From: Paracoccaceae bacterium
GTDB taxonomy: Bacteria; Pseudomonadota; Alphaproteobacteria; Rhodobacterales; Rhodobacteraceae
Assembly: GCA_029242355.1 (NCBI GenBank)
Contig: JAQWUC010000054.1
Coordinates: forward strand, 1-35,201
Length of the DNA: 35,201 nt
Direction: 5' to 3'
Shown here: positions 1-8,974 of the stretch, in pieces
Layout of the letters: each line of letters starts with the position of its first letter
Numbering within the stretch: position 1 is the stretch's first letter
Notes under the pieces: model-generated
What the model was told of the DNA's origin: nothing
Databases searched by the model: none
The model's input: only the letters and a program-made list of their open reading frames with translations
Position numbers and translations under genes: made by a program

Positions 1-317
1 ATTAAATTCATACCTTTTAACTTATAAAAAATATTAACTTTATGAAAAAATTGTTCGCTATGGCTAGATCAAACGAGACTTCCTTCAGAATAAAAATCAA
101 ATATTCGTAATTTTAGAACACCTTCGTCTGACGCCGCTCAAGAAGTTATTACCAGTCAAATACATAGTTCAGGTAAAGAGCCATTTTTTAGGGTTTACGT
201 TTTTATATTACTAACATTAAATCAAATAACTAAATGGTTTGGATTAAAATACCCTCTATAAAATAAACTTAAAACAAATACAAAATTAAGACATCACTAA
301 AATTTGGTGGGAGATCC
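1..317. other. Left-edge spacer without a recognisable gene
   Basis: I see no gene I can name here. A 22-codon plus-strand reading frame starts ATGAAAAAATTG near base 43 and stops at TAA. In another plus-strand frame, codons from about base 120 to 260 are open and end in TAA, with a hydrophobic run near the end (FRVYVFILLTLNQITKWFG). This could be the tail of a decayed gene that begins outside the window, but I do not recognise the family. The rest is AT-rich. Confidence 0.4.
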
Positions 318-1511
318 TTAAGATGAAAGATCGTAAGCTCGCTCACCGTGAACGGTAATATCTAACCCATCAAATTCAGTCTCCTTATCAACTCTCATTT
401 TAAGAAAAAATCCTAACGATTTTATAATAACAACTGTTACAAAAATTGTATAAAGAGCGACAACAATTAAAGACACAATTTGAGATATCCAACTTGATCC
501 GTTTTCAAAACCTAAAAATGATAAAAAAGGGAGCATCACTATTCCAAAAATACCACCAATTCCATGAACTGCAAAAACGTCTAATGTGTCATCTATCTTC
601 AGTACATTGCGCACGATGTTAACTGCTTCTTGACATAGGACGCCCGCTATACCGCCAATAATCACTGCTTCAAGTGGCCCAACAAAACCAGAAGCCGGAG
701 TTATAGAAGCTAATCCGGCTATAGTACCTGTAACCAGACCAACCAAAGAAGATTTACCATACTTTATTCTTTCCCATCCAGCCCAGGTTAACGAGGCAGT
801 AGCCGCAGATAAGTGCGTTACTGTCAGAGCCATAGCCGCACCAGCATCGGCTGCTAATTGAGATCCTCCGTTAAATCCAAACCAACCAACCCAAAGAAGT
901 GCTGCACCAATCATAACAAAAGTAGGATTATGGGGTGGTTTAGTAAGGTCTGATCGTGGTCCTAAAAAATAAGCAATAATAAGTGCCGCTATGCCAGCCG
1001 TTTCATGAACCACGATACCTCCTGCAAAGTCAAAAACCGGGACATCGAAAAGTGAACCATCTGATAGAATTCCGCCGCCCCACACCCAATGCACAATCGG
1101 CGAATACACTAAGCACATCCATAGACCTGCAAAAGAAAGAATAAAAACGAATGAAATTCGTTCAACAAATGCACCAACTATCAACGCGGGTGTTATTACA
1201 GCAAACGTCATTTGAAATGCAAAAAACAAAATCTCAGGGAGAGTACCAGAAACATTTTCAGGATCCAAATGAATTAAAAACGCTTTTTCAAATCCACCCC
1301 AAAAAGAATTCTGGTTTCCAAATGCAATGGAATAGCCAAAAGCAAACCACAGTAGGCTCATTAAACACGCTATAGTATAGGTTTGCATAAAAACACTTAA
1401 AACATTTCTTGATCGTACGAGTCCGCCATAAAACAGAGCTAAACCAGGCAATGTCATCAAAAGTACTAACGTTGTTGCGACTAGTATCCAAGCTGTGTCT
1501 GCACCATTCAT
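318..1511 (-). CDS. amtB: Ammonium transporter, Amt family
   Basis: Channel-type ammonium transporter of the inner membrane (Amt/MEP/Rh family), conducting ammonium for assimilation by glutamine synthetase or glutamate dehydrogenase. Visible family marks are the GLALFYGGLVRSRN segment after the first membrane helix, the FDFAGGIVVHETAG stretch carrying the conserved Asp and the first pore histidine, and AVHGIGGIFG carrying the second. About eleven hydrophobic segments fit the family. The ORF track opens 19 codons earlier, but I prefer the ATG at 1511 (protein begins MNGADTAWIL), because AAGGAAG lies just upstream of it and the extra residues look like read-through of the leader. That gives 397 residues. 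There is no separate signal peptide; helix 1 follows directly. Unusually for bacteria, no glnK adjoins it; the only PII gene in the window is 25 kb away. TAA stop. Function is very likely. Confidence 0.95.
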   Translation of the reverse strand: MNGADTAWILVATTLVLLMTLPGLALFYGGLVRSRNVLSVFMQTYTIACLMSLLWFAFGYSIAFGNQNSFWGGFEKAFLIHLDPENVSGTLPEILFFAFQMTFAVITPALIVGAFVERISFVFILSFAGLWMCLVYSPIVHWVWGGGILSDGSLFDVPVFDFAGGIVVHETAGIAALIIAYFLGPRSDLTKPPHNPTFVMIGAALLWVGWFGFNGGSQLAADAGAAMALTVTHLSAATASLTWAGWERIKYGKSSLVGLVTGTIAGLASITPASGFVGPLEAVIIGGIAGVLCQEAVNIVRNVLKIDDTLDVFAVHGIGGIFGIVMLPFLSFLGFENGSSWISQIVSLIVVALYTIFVTVVIIKSLGFFLKMRVDKETEFDGLDITVHGERAYDLSS

Positions 1512-1852
1512 TTTCACTTCCTTATCTATCATGTTACATGCGTCTTGAGATGTAAGTTCTAAACACAAGACGCAACAAGCAAGTAAAAAAATTACAAGTT
1601 CATGTACCCATTTGCTTAAATTTTGATCTTTTTTTTACAAAATGCAAAAAAAATAACCAGATTCAAACTACCGTGTTAGATTTACGCATGTATTTTATTA
1701 ATGATTATAAAATATAAATGATTACACATTCGAAAATTTGTTAAAATTTGCAATTGAACAGTATTCACACCAAAGCTAAACTCTGGAAACGCGATCGGCT
1801 TAGTTTGCAAATTGTAACGTCGAGAAATATCGAATATCGGCAAACCAGAACC

Positions 1853-2673
1853 AAGCATTGCATTAAAAAACCACATCATAGCATTTGTGGTTAGAACTGG
1901 TTATTCACGAGTTATAAAGTGTCCACTGTCTAAGACTAAAATAACTTCTAAACCTGGTAAATATTTTTCTAACCCAAAACAATATTTTACGGGTTACCTA
2001 GGATCAAATTCTCCTCGAATGTATAATATTGGCATTGTGAATTTACTTAAATTAACTTTTTTGCTTTTAAGTATCCTTAAAATAAACGGGAACAGCATCG
2101 GCGACACCTTCATAAGCAAATTCACTTATAATTTCTTTCAATTCCGTTTCATCAGGTAATAACCCTTTTTTACAAGAGTTTTCAAACAAACTCTAACATA
2201 AGCTTCCCTTTTACTCATTAACTTTGAGGCTTTTTCGGGGTTTAATGAATTTCATTGATGATGTAAGGAATTTCTTGGATCATAATTATGAAGTGACAAA
2301 CAAGACCACACATATAGCTCCACACGATGAGAAATTTGATTTACAATATTATCACTAATGGCAACACCACAATCATGTCTAGCTAATCGAAAATTTATAA
2401 CACCAATCATATCTAAAAGATCAATAACTTGAGAGGTAACCTTATTCATCGAATAATCTCTCTCACTTTTATCAGACTGCCCGTAACCTTTCAAATCAAT
2501 AGCTAATACTTTAAATTGTGTTGTAAGTTTGGGTATCTGATGCTTCCAGCATTTCCAGCTTTCGGGAATACCATGAAGAATAACTACGGGCCCACCCTCT
2601 CCTGCTTCAACCCAATATCATTTTAACCCTTTAAGGTCTTATAATGATGTTTAAATTTAAAATCACTGCTCAT
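1853..2673 (-). pseudogene. Decayed alpha/beta hydrolase (epoxide hydrolase-like)
   Basis: Reading the minus strand from the ATG at 2673 gives MSSDFKFKHHYKTLKG then a TAA stop at 2623-2625. In a shifted frame the homology resumes as WVEAGEGGPVVILHGIPESW (the HG oxyanion region), then KGYGQSDKSERDYSMNK and FRLARHDCGVAIS, where HDCG stands for the nucleophile-elbow motif usually seen as GHDWG. Further on come MPILYIRGEFDP and LEVILVLDSGHFITRE, the latter with the catalytic histidine, followed by TAA at 1901-1903 where a Gln codon is expected. Several stops and at least one frame change show that the gene is dead. The order of motifs matches the family over a full-length span, so the whole gene decayed in place. 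ORF-track entries 1682..1879, 1887..2159 and 2252..2494 are pieces of it or its antisense. Confidence 0.85.
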
Positions 2674-2797
2674 TTTACATTAAACCTTTAATAATTTTCA
2701 TTATCTACGTCATTAAACGCCTCACATAATATAACGTTTGACGGAAGAGTTCAAAGATGCATTTAGGAAAGCTAAGTAACTATAGTTTTATTAAATA

Positions 2798-4423
2798 TTA
2801 ATCGTTTTTCAAAATTTCAGAAGCAGCCTTTTCCGCAATTGCTAGCACTGCAGCGTTAACATTTGAAGAAGGGATCATCGGCATAATTGAAGCATCAATT
2901 ACCCGTAAGTTTTCGAAACCCCGTACTCGAAGTTTAGTATCAACAACTGATGTTTTGTCTGTCTCAGGTGCCATACGGCAGGAACCTACTAAATGATAAG
3001 CAGTATTACTGCGATCTCTTGCCACATTAAGCAATTCTTCATCTGAATGGATTTCTTTTCCCGGATAAATCTCATGATCAAAGTATTTTGATAAGGGTTT
3101 ACTGTGCATCAAACTGCGAGAGATTTTAATTCCCTCAATGAGGATTTTTTGATCTTCAGTCGCACTTAAATAATTAGGTTGAATGAGTGGTTTATCAAAA
3201 GGATTTTTTGAATTTACTTTTACCCAACCTGAGCTTTCTGGTCGTTGACCCCAACAAGCAATACTAAAGCCTGGGAAAGTGTCTAATTCGGCCTGTCGAC
3301 CCAGAGCATAACTGGCTGGGGTAAAACTTATTTGCAAGTCATTATTGCGAATTAATTCATTTGAGTGCCAGAAGCAATAAACAAGTGTAGGCCCTAAGGA
3401 AAGTATTGATTGGCGCCCCAGTGCATATTTAATTATTTCTTTAACTAATAATGGACCTTTGGACATTTCGTTGATCGTTTTGGTATTTTTAACGCGTCCA
3501 GTCAGTCGTGTAGCATAATGATCTCTGAGATTTTTCCCAACTCCAGCAAGTTCTTGGCGAACTTCAATACCTATTGATTTAAGTAAATCACCTGGTCCAA
3601 TACCAGCTAATTGTAAAATTTGAGGAGAATTTATAGCGCCAGCAGACAAAATAACCTCATTAGCAGTTTTCACTAAAACTCCTTTTGTATCAAACCGAGA
3701 TTTTTTATATTCGACTCCAACAACCCGTTGGTTTTCAAATTGAAGATTCGTAACATGAGCATTCGTAATAATGTGAAGGTTTTTTCTTTTTTTTGCGGAT
3801 TTTAAATACGCCTTGGCAGAACTCATTCGTCGCATACCACTCACTGTGCGCTGCACATACGATACTCCCTCTTCATTCTCCCCATTATAATCGTCGTTAA
3901 TAGGCATACCCATTTCAACGGCAGCTTTAATAAAAGCATCACACAATGGATGGCGCCAACCTAAGTCAGAAACTATCATCTCTCCATCATTACCACGCAA
4001 AGAACGGTCATTTGATTTATTATTAGTACCACACGGCACATATTTCTCTAAGCTTTTAAAATGTGGAAGAAGATCATCATAACTCCAGCCATTATTACCG
4101 CGCTGAGCCCAATTATCAAAATCCATTTTTTGACCACGATTGAAAATTAATCCATTTATAGAACTTGAACCGCCAATAACCTTCCCTCGAGGGGTCGGAA
4201 TTGATCTTCCGTTAGTTCCCCAACTAGGGAGCGTGTCATAAAGCCAATTAAGTTTTTTATTCGTTACTGTTTTTATGAAACCAGCAGGAATATGAATAAA
4301 TGGACTCCAATCTGTAGGTCCTGCCTCAATTAAGCACACATTAGTTTGAGAATTGGCACTAAGTCGATTGGCCAACAAACAACCAGCAGAACCTGCACCA
4401 ACAATAATATAATCAAATTCCAT
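2798..4423 (-). CDS. GMC-family FAD-dependent oxidoreductase (alcohol/choline dehydrogenase-like)
   Basis: Glucose-methanol-choline family flavoprotein that oxidises an alcohol group to an aldehyde or ketone with FAD. The N-terminus carries the dinucleotide-binding GAGSAGCLLANRLS. The GMC signature region reads PRGKVIGGSSSINGLIFNRG, the second signature is GAINSPQILQLAGIGP, and the C-terminus has YHLVGSCRM and SSNVNAAVLAIAEKAA with the catalytic His and Asn positions. Length (541 residues) is normal for choline dehydrogenase/AlkJ-like members. The track starts at a TTG (4426), but the ATG directly after it at 4423 is the simpler start; there is no strong ribosome binding site for either. It stands alone, divergent from the glutamate dehydrogenase. 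The substrate cannot be read from sequence, and no betaine aldehyde dehydrogenase is nearby, so I do not call it betA. Confidence 0.88.
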   Translation of the reverse strand: MEFDYIIVGAGSAGCLLANRLSANSQTNVCLIEAGPTDWSPFIHIPAGFIKTVTNKKLNWLYDTLPSWGTNGRSIPTPRGKVIGGSSSINGLIFNRGQKMDFDNWAQRGNNGWSYDDLLPHFKSLEKYVPCGTNNKSNDRSLRGNDGEMIVSDLGWRHPLCDAFIKAAVEMGMPINDDYNGENEEGVSYVQRTVSGMRRMSSAKAYLKSAKKRKNLHIITNAHVTNLQFENQRVVGVEYKKSRFDTKGVLVKTANEVILSAGAINSPQILQLAGIGPGDLLKSIGIEVRQELAGVGKNLRDHYATRLTGRVKNTKTINEMSKGPLLVKEIIKYALGRQSILSLGPTLVYCFWHSNELIRNNDLQISFTPASYALGRQAELDTFPGFSIACWGQRPESSGWVKVNSKNPFDKPLIQPNYLSATEDQKILIEGIKISRSLMHSKPLSKYFDHEIYPGKEIHSDEELLNVARDRSNTAYHLVGSCRMAPETDKTSVVDTKLRVRGFENLRVIDASIMPMIPSSNVNAAVLAIAEKAASEILKND

Positions 4424-4696
4424 CAAGTTCTCGCGAAAAAAATTACTAGAACAAAACTTATTCCATATTCAAACTATTCTCTTTAAAGTAACAAAATCGA
4501 TCAACTCTTATTTTTACGAGCACCTACCTATACCCCTGCAATTTATTTTACACTCTCGAGCAAATTTATTTTATATTTTTTTTAATTGCAAAGTGTTCTG
4601 CATTCTGCGATCAATAAGACGTAAGAAAAACGGAACGCTACCTTAACTTTTTCTTTTATAGTTAACGGTGCAATAATAAAAGAACGGTGAAATTTT

Positions 4697-6118
4697 ATGG
4701 CAGGGACTGAATTTCTTAAATCGATTGAAACTAATTTTAAAAATGCGACAGAGGCCCTTCAAAAAAGTGAATTTAAGGACTCCATAACACCTGATTTAGC
4801 ACACCAAATTATGATGGCGAATGCAACATACGTCGTACGTTTTGCAGTGAGGTTGCGAGGTACCGTACATACATTTACAGGGTATCGATCAGTGCATTCT
4901 GACCATTTCGAACCAGTAAAAGGCGGAATAAGGTACGACTTAGCAGTAAATCAAGAGGAAGTAGAAGCTCTTGCAGCCTTGATGACCTATAAGTGTGCTT
5001 TAGTTGAAGTGCCTTTCGGTGGATCAAAAGGTGGCTTAATTATAAACGTGAATGATTGGTCCGAAGAAGAATTAGAGCGCATAACGCGACGGTTCACCCA
5101 AGAACTTGCTAAGAGAGATCTCATCCATCCGTCGCAAAATGTCCCAGCACCGGATGTTGGAACTGGCGAAAGGGAAATGGCATGGATGGCAGATGAATTC
5201 CGTAGGTTAAATCCAACTGATCTGAATGCATGGGCCTGTGTTACAGGAAAACCTGTGAGTAAAGGTGGCATTTCAGGAAGAACAGAAGCAACTGGTCGAG
5301 GTGTTCAATACGCCCTTCGTGCTTTTTTTGATCACCCAAACGACGTAAAGCGAACGGGATTAACACCAGGCTTGAGCGGAAAGAGGGTAATTATCCAAGG
5401 CCTTGGTAACGTTGGCTTTCACGCTGCTCTGTTTCTATCCACCGAAGATCATTGTGTAATAACTCATGTATTAGAACGAGATGGTACGATAATAGACCCA
5501 AATGGAATTGATATTCTCGCTCTTAAAGAATATCTTTCTGCAGAACGAACCATAAAAGGATACAAAGGATTTACTCAATCCGGTCTCGAGGCATTAGAAG
5601 ACGATGCGGATATTCTTATCCCTGCTGCTATGGAACTTGTTATAACGGATAATAATGCAGAGCGTATTAAAGCCCCTTTGATAATAGAAGCTGCCAACGG
5701 TCCAATATCAGCAGATGCTGATGTAATACTAAATGATAGAAACATTGTAATTATACCAGATCTGTATGCTAATGCTGGAGGTGTAACCGTAAGCTATTTT
5801 GAGTGGATTAAAAATCTTAGTAGAATTAGATTGGGGCGACTGCAAAGAAGAGCTCAAGAAAATCAAATTTCAATTCTTGTGGACGGCATTGAAAAGATGA
5901 CAGGTAAGGTTTTTCCAGAAGATAATCTGAAGAAATCGTTAGATGGTGGTTCGGAGTTAGATCTAGTCCGATCCGGCCTAGAAGATACCATGCGCAACAC
6001 TTATAATGTCATTAGCGAGGTGTGGAATTCTGACAAAAAGTCGTTAAGTCTGAGAACAGCCGCTATGATGGTGGCACTCAGACGTGTGGCCCAAAGTTAC
6101 TCGACTCTGGGTATCTAA
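4697..6118 (+). CDS. gdhA: Glutamate dehydrogenase (Glu/Leu/Phe/Val dehydrogenase family)
   Basis: Interconverts glutamate and 2-oxoglutarate plus ammonium with NAD(P). The dimerisation/catalytic domain shows PVKGGIRYD (about 73-81), the substrate lysine in MTYKCALVEVPFGGSKGG (K99, K111) and the catalytic aspartate in PAPDVGTGE (D153). The Rossmann domain has GLGNVG (235-240), followed by IIEAANGP and PDLYANAGGVTVSYFEW. At 473 residues it is slightly longer than the common 410-450-residue form, with extra sequence at the C-terminus (LRTAAMMVALRRVAQSYSTLGI), where eukaryote-like members also have a tail. It is a single transcription unit, divergent from the GMC gene across about 270 bp. The upstream ribosome binding site is weak (GGTGA). 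Coenzyme preference and whether it works in the catabolic direction are not decidable here. Confidence 0.94.
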   Translation: MAGTEFLKSIETNFKNATEALQKSEFKDSITPDLAHQIMMANATYVVRFAVRLRGTVHTFTGYRSVHSDHFEPVKGGIRYDLAVNQEEVEALAALMTYKCALVEVPFGGSKGGLIINVNDWSEEELERITRRFTQELAKRDLIHPSQNVPAPDVGTGEREMAWMADEFRRLNPTDLNAWACVTGKPVSKGGISGRTEATGRGVQYALRAFFDHPNDVKRTGLTPGLSGKRVIIQGLGNVGFHAALFLSTEDHCVITHVLERDGTIIDPNGIDILALKEYLSAERTIKGYKGFTQSGLEALEDDADILIPAAMELVITDNNAERIKAPLIIEAANGPISADADVILNDRNIVIIPDLYANAGGVTVSYFEWIKNLSRIRLGRLQRRAQENQISILVDGIEKMTGKVFPEDNLKKSLDGGSELDLVRSGLEDTMRNTYNVISEVWNSDKKSLSLRTAAMMVALRRVAQSYSTLGI

Positions 6119-6149
6119 ATAAAATTAGATTTAATGACGGTAAATGATT

Positions 6150-6545
6150 TTTAACAAGTTCATTTCACCATCTACCATCAATTCAAAAATTTTGACTTGT
6201 AATCATATCTAACGAATGGGCTACTAAAAAATGAACAAGTTAAGCAACTGAATCTGGAAAGATACGTTGCTTTAAACATTGTTGATCTAGAACCCAGTTA
6301 CTATATTCTTCCGCTTTATGGCCAAATACACGAGACTCAGTTTCAGACACAACAGCACCTAGTGGCAATAGCATTTACGCAAATTACAAAAGAACCGAGT
6401 TCACGCGCCAAAGATTTTGTAAGACCAAGCATGGCCCCTTTGGAAGTAACATATGGGACATAACCATCGATCACCCCATTAAGAGTAACTATGTAAAGTT
6501 TATAATCTTGCTCCAGCGCATTTTTTTCCTGCGACAGGTTTAATT
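6150..6545 (-). pseudogene. 5'-truncated, frameshifted short-chain dehydrogenase (SDR) remnant
   Basis: The minus strand between the enolase-family gene and the glutamate dehydrogenase encodes only the second half of a classical SDR. GYVPYVTSKGAMLGLTKSLARELG contains the YxxxK catalytic pair. It is followed by VNAIA, a frame change, then GAVVSETESRVFGHKAEEY, a stop, LVHFLVAHSLDMITSQNF, another stop, and IDGRW. These match the usual NAxAPGxxxSE, ALVxFL and xMITGQNFxVDGGW elements. The N-terminal nucleotide-binding half is absent; the remnant starts directly after the stop of the neighbouring gene. By position it was the distal gene of the same minus-strand cluster. Confidence 0.85.
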
Positions 6546-6603
6546 TTTTTTCATGCTAACAACCTAAAATATATTGCTCTCATTAACTATTCAAATATTT
6601 GTT

Positions 6604-7812
6604 TTATAATTCACTTTTATCAGTTACCCGTCTAAACACGGTGAATCGCTTATCTATGTCTACGTGTAATTCCAATCCTAATCCAACTCCCTCGGGAACA
6701 GTTATCATCCCATCCTTTATTGTTGGTAAAGCAGTTACCAAATCTTTATACCAAGTTTTGTAAAACGCTCTAACACTTTCTTGAATTAGCACATTAGATA
6801 AATTTAAAGATAGATGTGTCGAAGCACAAAGAACTACTGGACCTGTACAGTCATGGGGCGCAACAGGAAGATGCCACGCTTCAGCCATTGCGGCTATCTT
6901 GCGTGCCTCAGACAAACCCCCGCACCAACTCACATCAAGCATAATAACACCTGCAGCATTGGTCTCTAAAAGATCACGAAAAGCTCCTCTTGATCCTAAG
7001 GTTTCAGAAGCGCATATTGGAGCTCTTGAAGCAGCAGCATAACGTTTCAGACTCGATAAACTATCCATCTTTATCGGATCTTCATGCCAAAAAGTTTTAT
7101 ATGGTTCAAGACTCTTTGCTATTTCTATGGCTGGTAAAAGCTGCCACATTGAATGAAATTCAATCATGATATCCATTTTATAACCAACAGAATTTCGTAT
7201 TTTTTCAATAGGTTCCAAACATTTTTTAATATCACTGTGTGAAATATACTGTCCTGCTGATTTTTCTGCAGCGAAATCAAACGGCCAAATTTTCATAGCC
7301 GTTATCCCATCCTCTAACAATGAACTAGCAAGTTCACCTGCTTGATTTAAGAACCAGTTTAGATCATCGTAAGGTTTAACACTATTTTTCATTAGGTCAT
7401 AATTACTGCTTTTTTGACCAGATCTTTTTTTGATATAATCAGTACCCGCACAAGTATTATACGTTCTGATCTCTTGTCGAGTAAATCCACCCAAAAGCTG
7501 GGCTATTGGTTGCTTAACAGCTTTGCCAAAAAGATCCCACAAGGCAATATCGAATGCAGAATTTCCTCGCACTTCAGCACCAGTTGATCTAAAACCAACA
7601 TACCCAACTAATTCAGCTGAGAGTAGATCAATTTGCAAAGGATCACGACCAATAACCCTTGGAGCAATATACTCATGAATATGAGATTCTACTGTTTCAG
7701 CTCCAAAAAACGTTTCGCCTAAACCAATTAAGCCTTCATTTGTATGTACATGTATCCATAGAAGATTTGGACGCTCTTTTATGCGTATTGTTTCAAGTTT
7801 TGTTATTTTCAT
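6604..7812 (-). CDS. Enolase-superfamily protein (mandelate racemase/muconate lactonizing type), probable sugar-acid dehydratase
   Basis: Members abstract the proton alpha to a carboxylate, usually dehydrating an aldonic acid or racemising a hydroxy acid, with Mg2+. The capping domain occupies roughly residues 1-115. The barrel has the lysine strand TAMKIWPFDF (K174), metal ligands E219 in MIEFHSMW, E244 in HEDPI and E270 in ASETLGSRG, and the histidine strand PVAPHDCTGP (H320). The ligand set is complete, so the enzyme looks active. The start is the ATG at 7812, sharing one base with the TGA of the upstream gene (TGATG), which indicates translational coupling; the track's TTG one codon earlier is less likely. 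Its partners are a D-2-hydroxyacid dehydrogenase and a dead SDR, the usual company of sugar-acid pathways. The exact substrate is unknown. Confidence 0.88.
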   Translation of the reverse strand: MKITKLETIRIKERPNLLWIHVHTNEGLIGLGETFFGAETVESHIHEYIAPRVIGRDPLQIDLLSAELVGYVGFRSTGAEVRGNSAFDIALWDLFGKAVKQPIAQLLGGFTRQEIRTYNTCAGTDYIKKRSGQKSSNYDLMKNSVKPYDDLNWFLNQAGELASSLLEDGITAMKIWPFDFAAEKSAGQYISHSDIKKCLEPIEKIRNSVGYKMDIMIEFHSMWQLLPAIEIAKSLEPYKTFWHEDPIKMDSLSSLKRYAAASRAPICASETLGSRGAFRDLLETNAAGVIMLDVSWCGGLSEARKIAAMAEAWHLPVAPHDCTGPVVLCASTHLSLNLSNVLIQESVRAFYKTWYKDLVTALPTIKDGMITVPEGVGLGLELHVDIDKRFTVFRRVTDKSEL

Positions 7813-8792
7813 CAAACAACCCTACTTGGATAATTCTTATTAAAAAAATGCGCTCTTAAATTATTAACAGCTAACATCCCCATCGCCTCTCGAGTCTCTT
7901 TCGTCGCCGAGCCCACATGCGGTAGTAAGGTTACATTGTTTAATGCAAGCAATCCATGAGGAACTTCAGGTTCGTTTAAGTTAACGTCAAGTCCCGCACC
8001 AGAAATTAAGTTATTCTTTAAAGCATAAATTAGCGCATGTTGATCAACAACATCACCTCTAGCTGTATTTATCAGAAACGCAGATTTTTTCATAATAGGA
8101 AAATGTTTACTTGACAGGATAGGACTAAGCGCTCCTCCTGGAGCATGTATTGATACTACGTCAGAGCACTCTAATACTTCATCTAATGTGTTGAATTGTA
8201 TAGCGTCAAAATTTAATCTTGCAACTGGCGAACGATTAAAGAATACCACTCGCATTCCTAAAGAATTAATTACTTTTCTGGCAGTTGCTTGCCCAATTCT
8301 TCCCATACCAATAATACCAAGGGTCTTGCCATTAAGACTTGTTCCTAAATCTTCGACAATTGAAAACCCTGTCCAATTTTGTTGTCTTAACTTGCTCTCT
8401 AAAAATGAAGTTCGACGACTTACCGCCAAAATAAGAAATAACGTAATTTCTGCCGTTGCATCAGTTAACACGTTAGGTGTGTTAGTTACCACTAAACCAA
8501 TTTTTTTTGAATATTCAATAGCAATGTTCGACACACCAACACCATAATTTGATAGGATCGATGCTCTTCTATTATGGATACGAAGGACATTTTCTGAAAT
8601 ATTATCGCTTACCGTGCTCAGGACACCATCAAATCTTTGAAAAGCACTCTTCAATTCATCTCTTGTAAAAGGTTTATCCGAAAAATTAAATTCTACAGAA
8701 AAACTAGCTGAAAGTGCCTTAGCTACAGAAGTCGGAATAGCACGAGTAACAATAATCTTTGGTGAATTTATTTCGTTCATTCTAATATCCAT
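7812..8792 (-). CDS. D-isomer-specific 2-hydroxyacid dehydrogenase (glyoxylate/hydroxypyruvate reductase-like)
   Basis: NAD(P)-dependent oxidoreductase that interconverts a 2-hydroxy acid and its 2-keto acid, in the cytosol. The Rossmann motif is GIIGMGRIGQATARK (glycines at about 162-167). The catalytic triad is present: R245 in INTARGDVVD, E274 in LNEPEVP and H292 in LLPHVGSAT. The protein is 326 residues, normal for the family. The first ATG is at 8792, but a second at residue 5 (8780) is also possible; neither has a clear Shine-Dalgarno. It is the first gene of the coupled pair with the enolase-family gene, ending in TGA one base into the next ATG. Together they suggest breakdown of a hydroxylated carboxylic acid. 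Glyoxylate reductase (GyaR/GhrB) and hydroxypyruvate reductase assignments are both plausible. Confidence 0.9.
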   Translation of the reverse strand: MDIRMNEINSPKIIVTRAIPTSVAKALSASFSVEFNFSDKPFTRDELKSAFQRFDGVLSTVSDNISENVLRIHNRRASILSNYGVGVSNIAIEYSKKIGLVVTNTPNVLTDATAEITLFLILAVSRRTSFLESKLRQQNWTGFSIVEDLGTSLNGKTLGIIGMGRIGQATARKVINSLGMRVVFFNRSPVARLNFDAIQFNTLDEVLECSDVVSIHAPGGALSPILSSKHFPIMKKSAFLINTARGDVVDQHALIYALKNNLISGAGLDVNLNEPEVPHGLLALNNVTLLPHVGSATKETREAMGMLAVNNLRAHFFNKNYPSRVV

Positions 8793-8974
8793 TATTGCAA
8801 ATAAAAAACTTTACTATAGCCAAAGAATTCGATCTTTAAAAGCATCGTGTAACCTAGTAAATCAATGGTACTTTTTTCCTTCTTCGACTTATTGTAGCAA
8901 GATATTATGTCAATTAATTTGACACAACCACCATGATATAAAATTGACGAATAAGTGTTATATTTTATCAGCAA

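Noticed and set aside
1644-1658. Sigma-54-like promoter upstream of amtB (GG ... GC on the minus strand)
   Set aside because: The GG and GC are 11 bases apart instead of the required 10, and the spacer is a run of T that would produce such matches by chance.
1887-2159. 90-residue plus-strand ORF in the amtB-GMC interval
   Set aside because: The minus strand of the same bases shows alpha/beta hydrolase motifs, so this is antisense to the pseudogene.
8188-8547. 119-residue plus-strand ORF inside the hydroxyacid dehydrogenase gene
   Set aside because: Antisense shadow of a gene with a full set of catalytic motifs.
8792-8974. 60-residue ORF between pfp and the hydroxyacid dehydrogenase
   Set aside because: No family resemblance, no ribosome binding site, and it simply fills the AT-rich spacer; the reading MLIKYNTYSSILYH is typical of non-coding AT-rich DNA.
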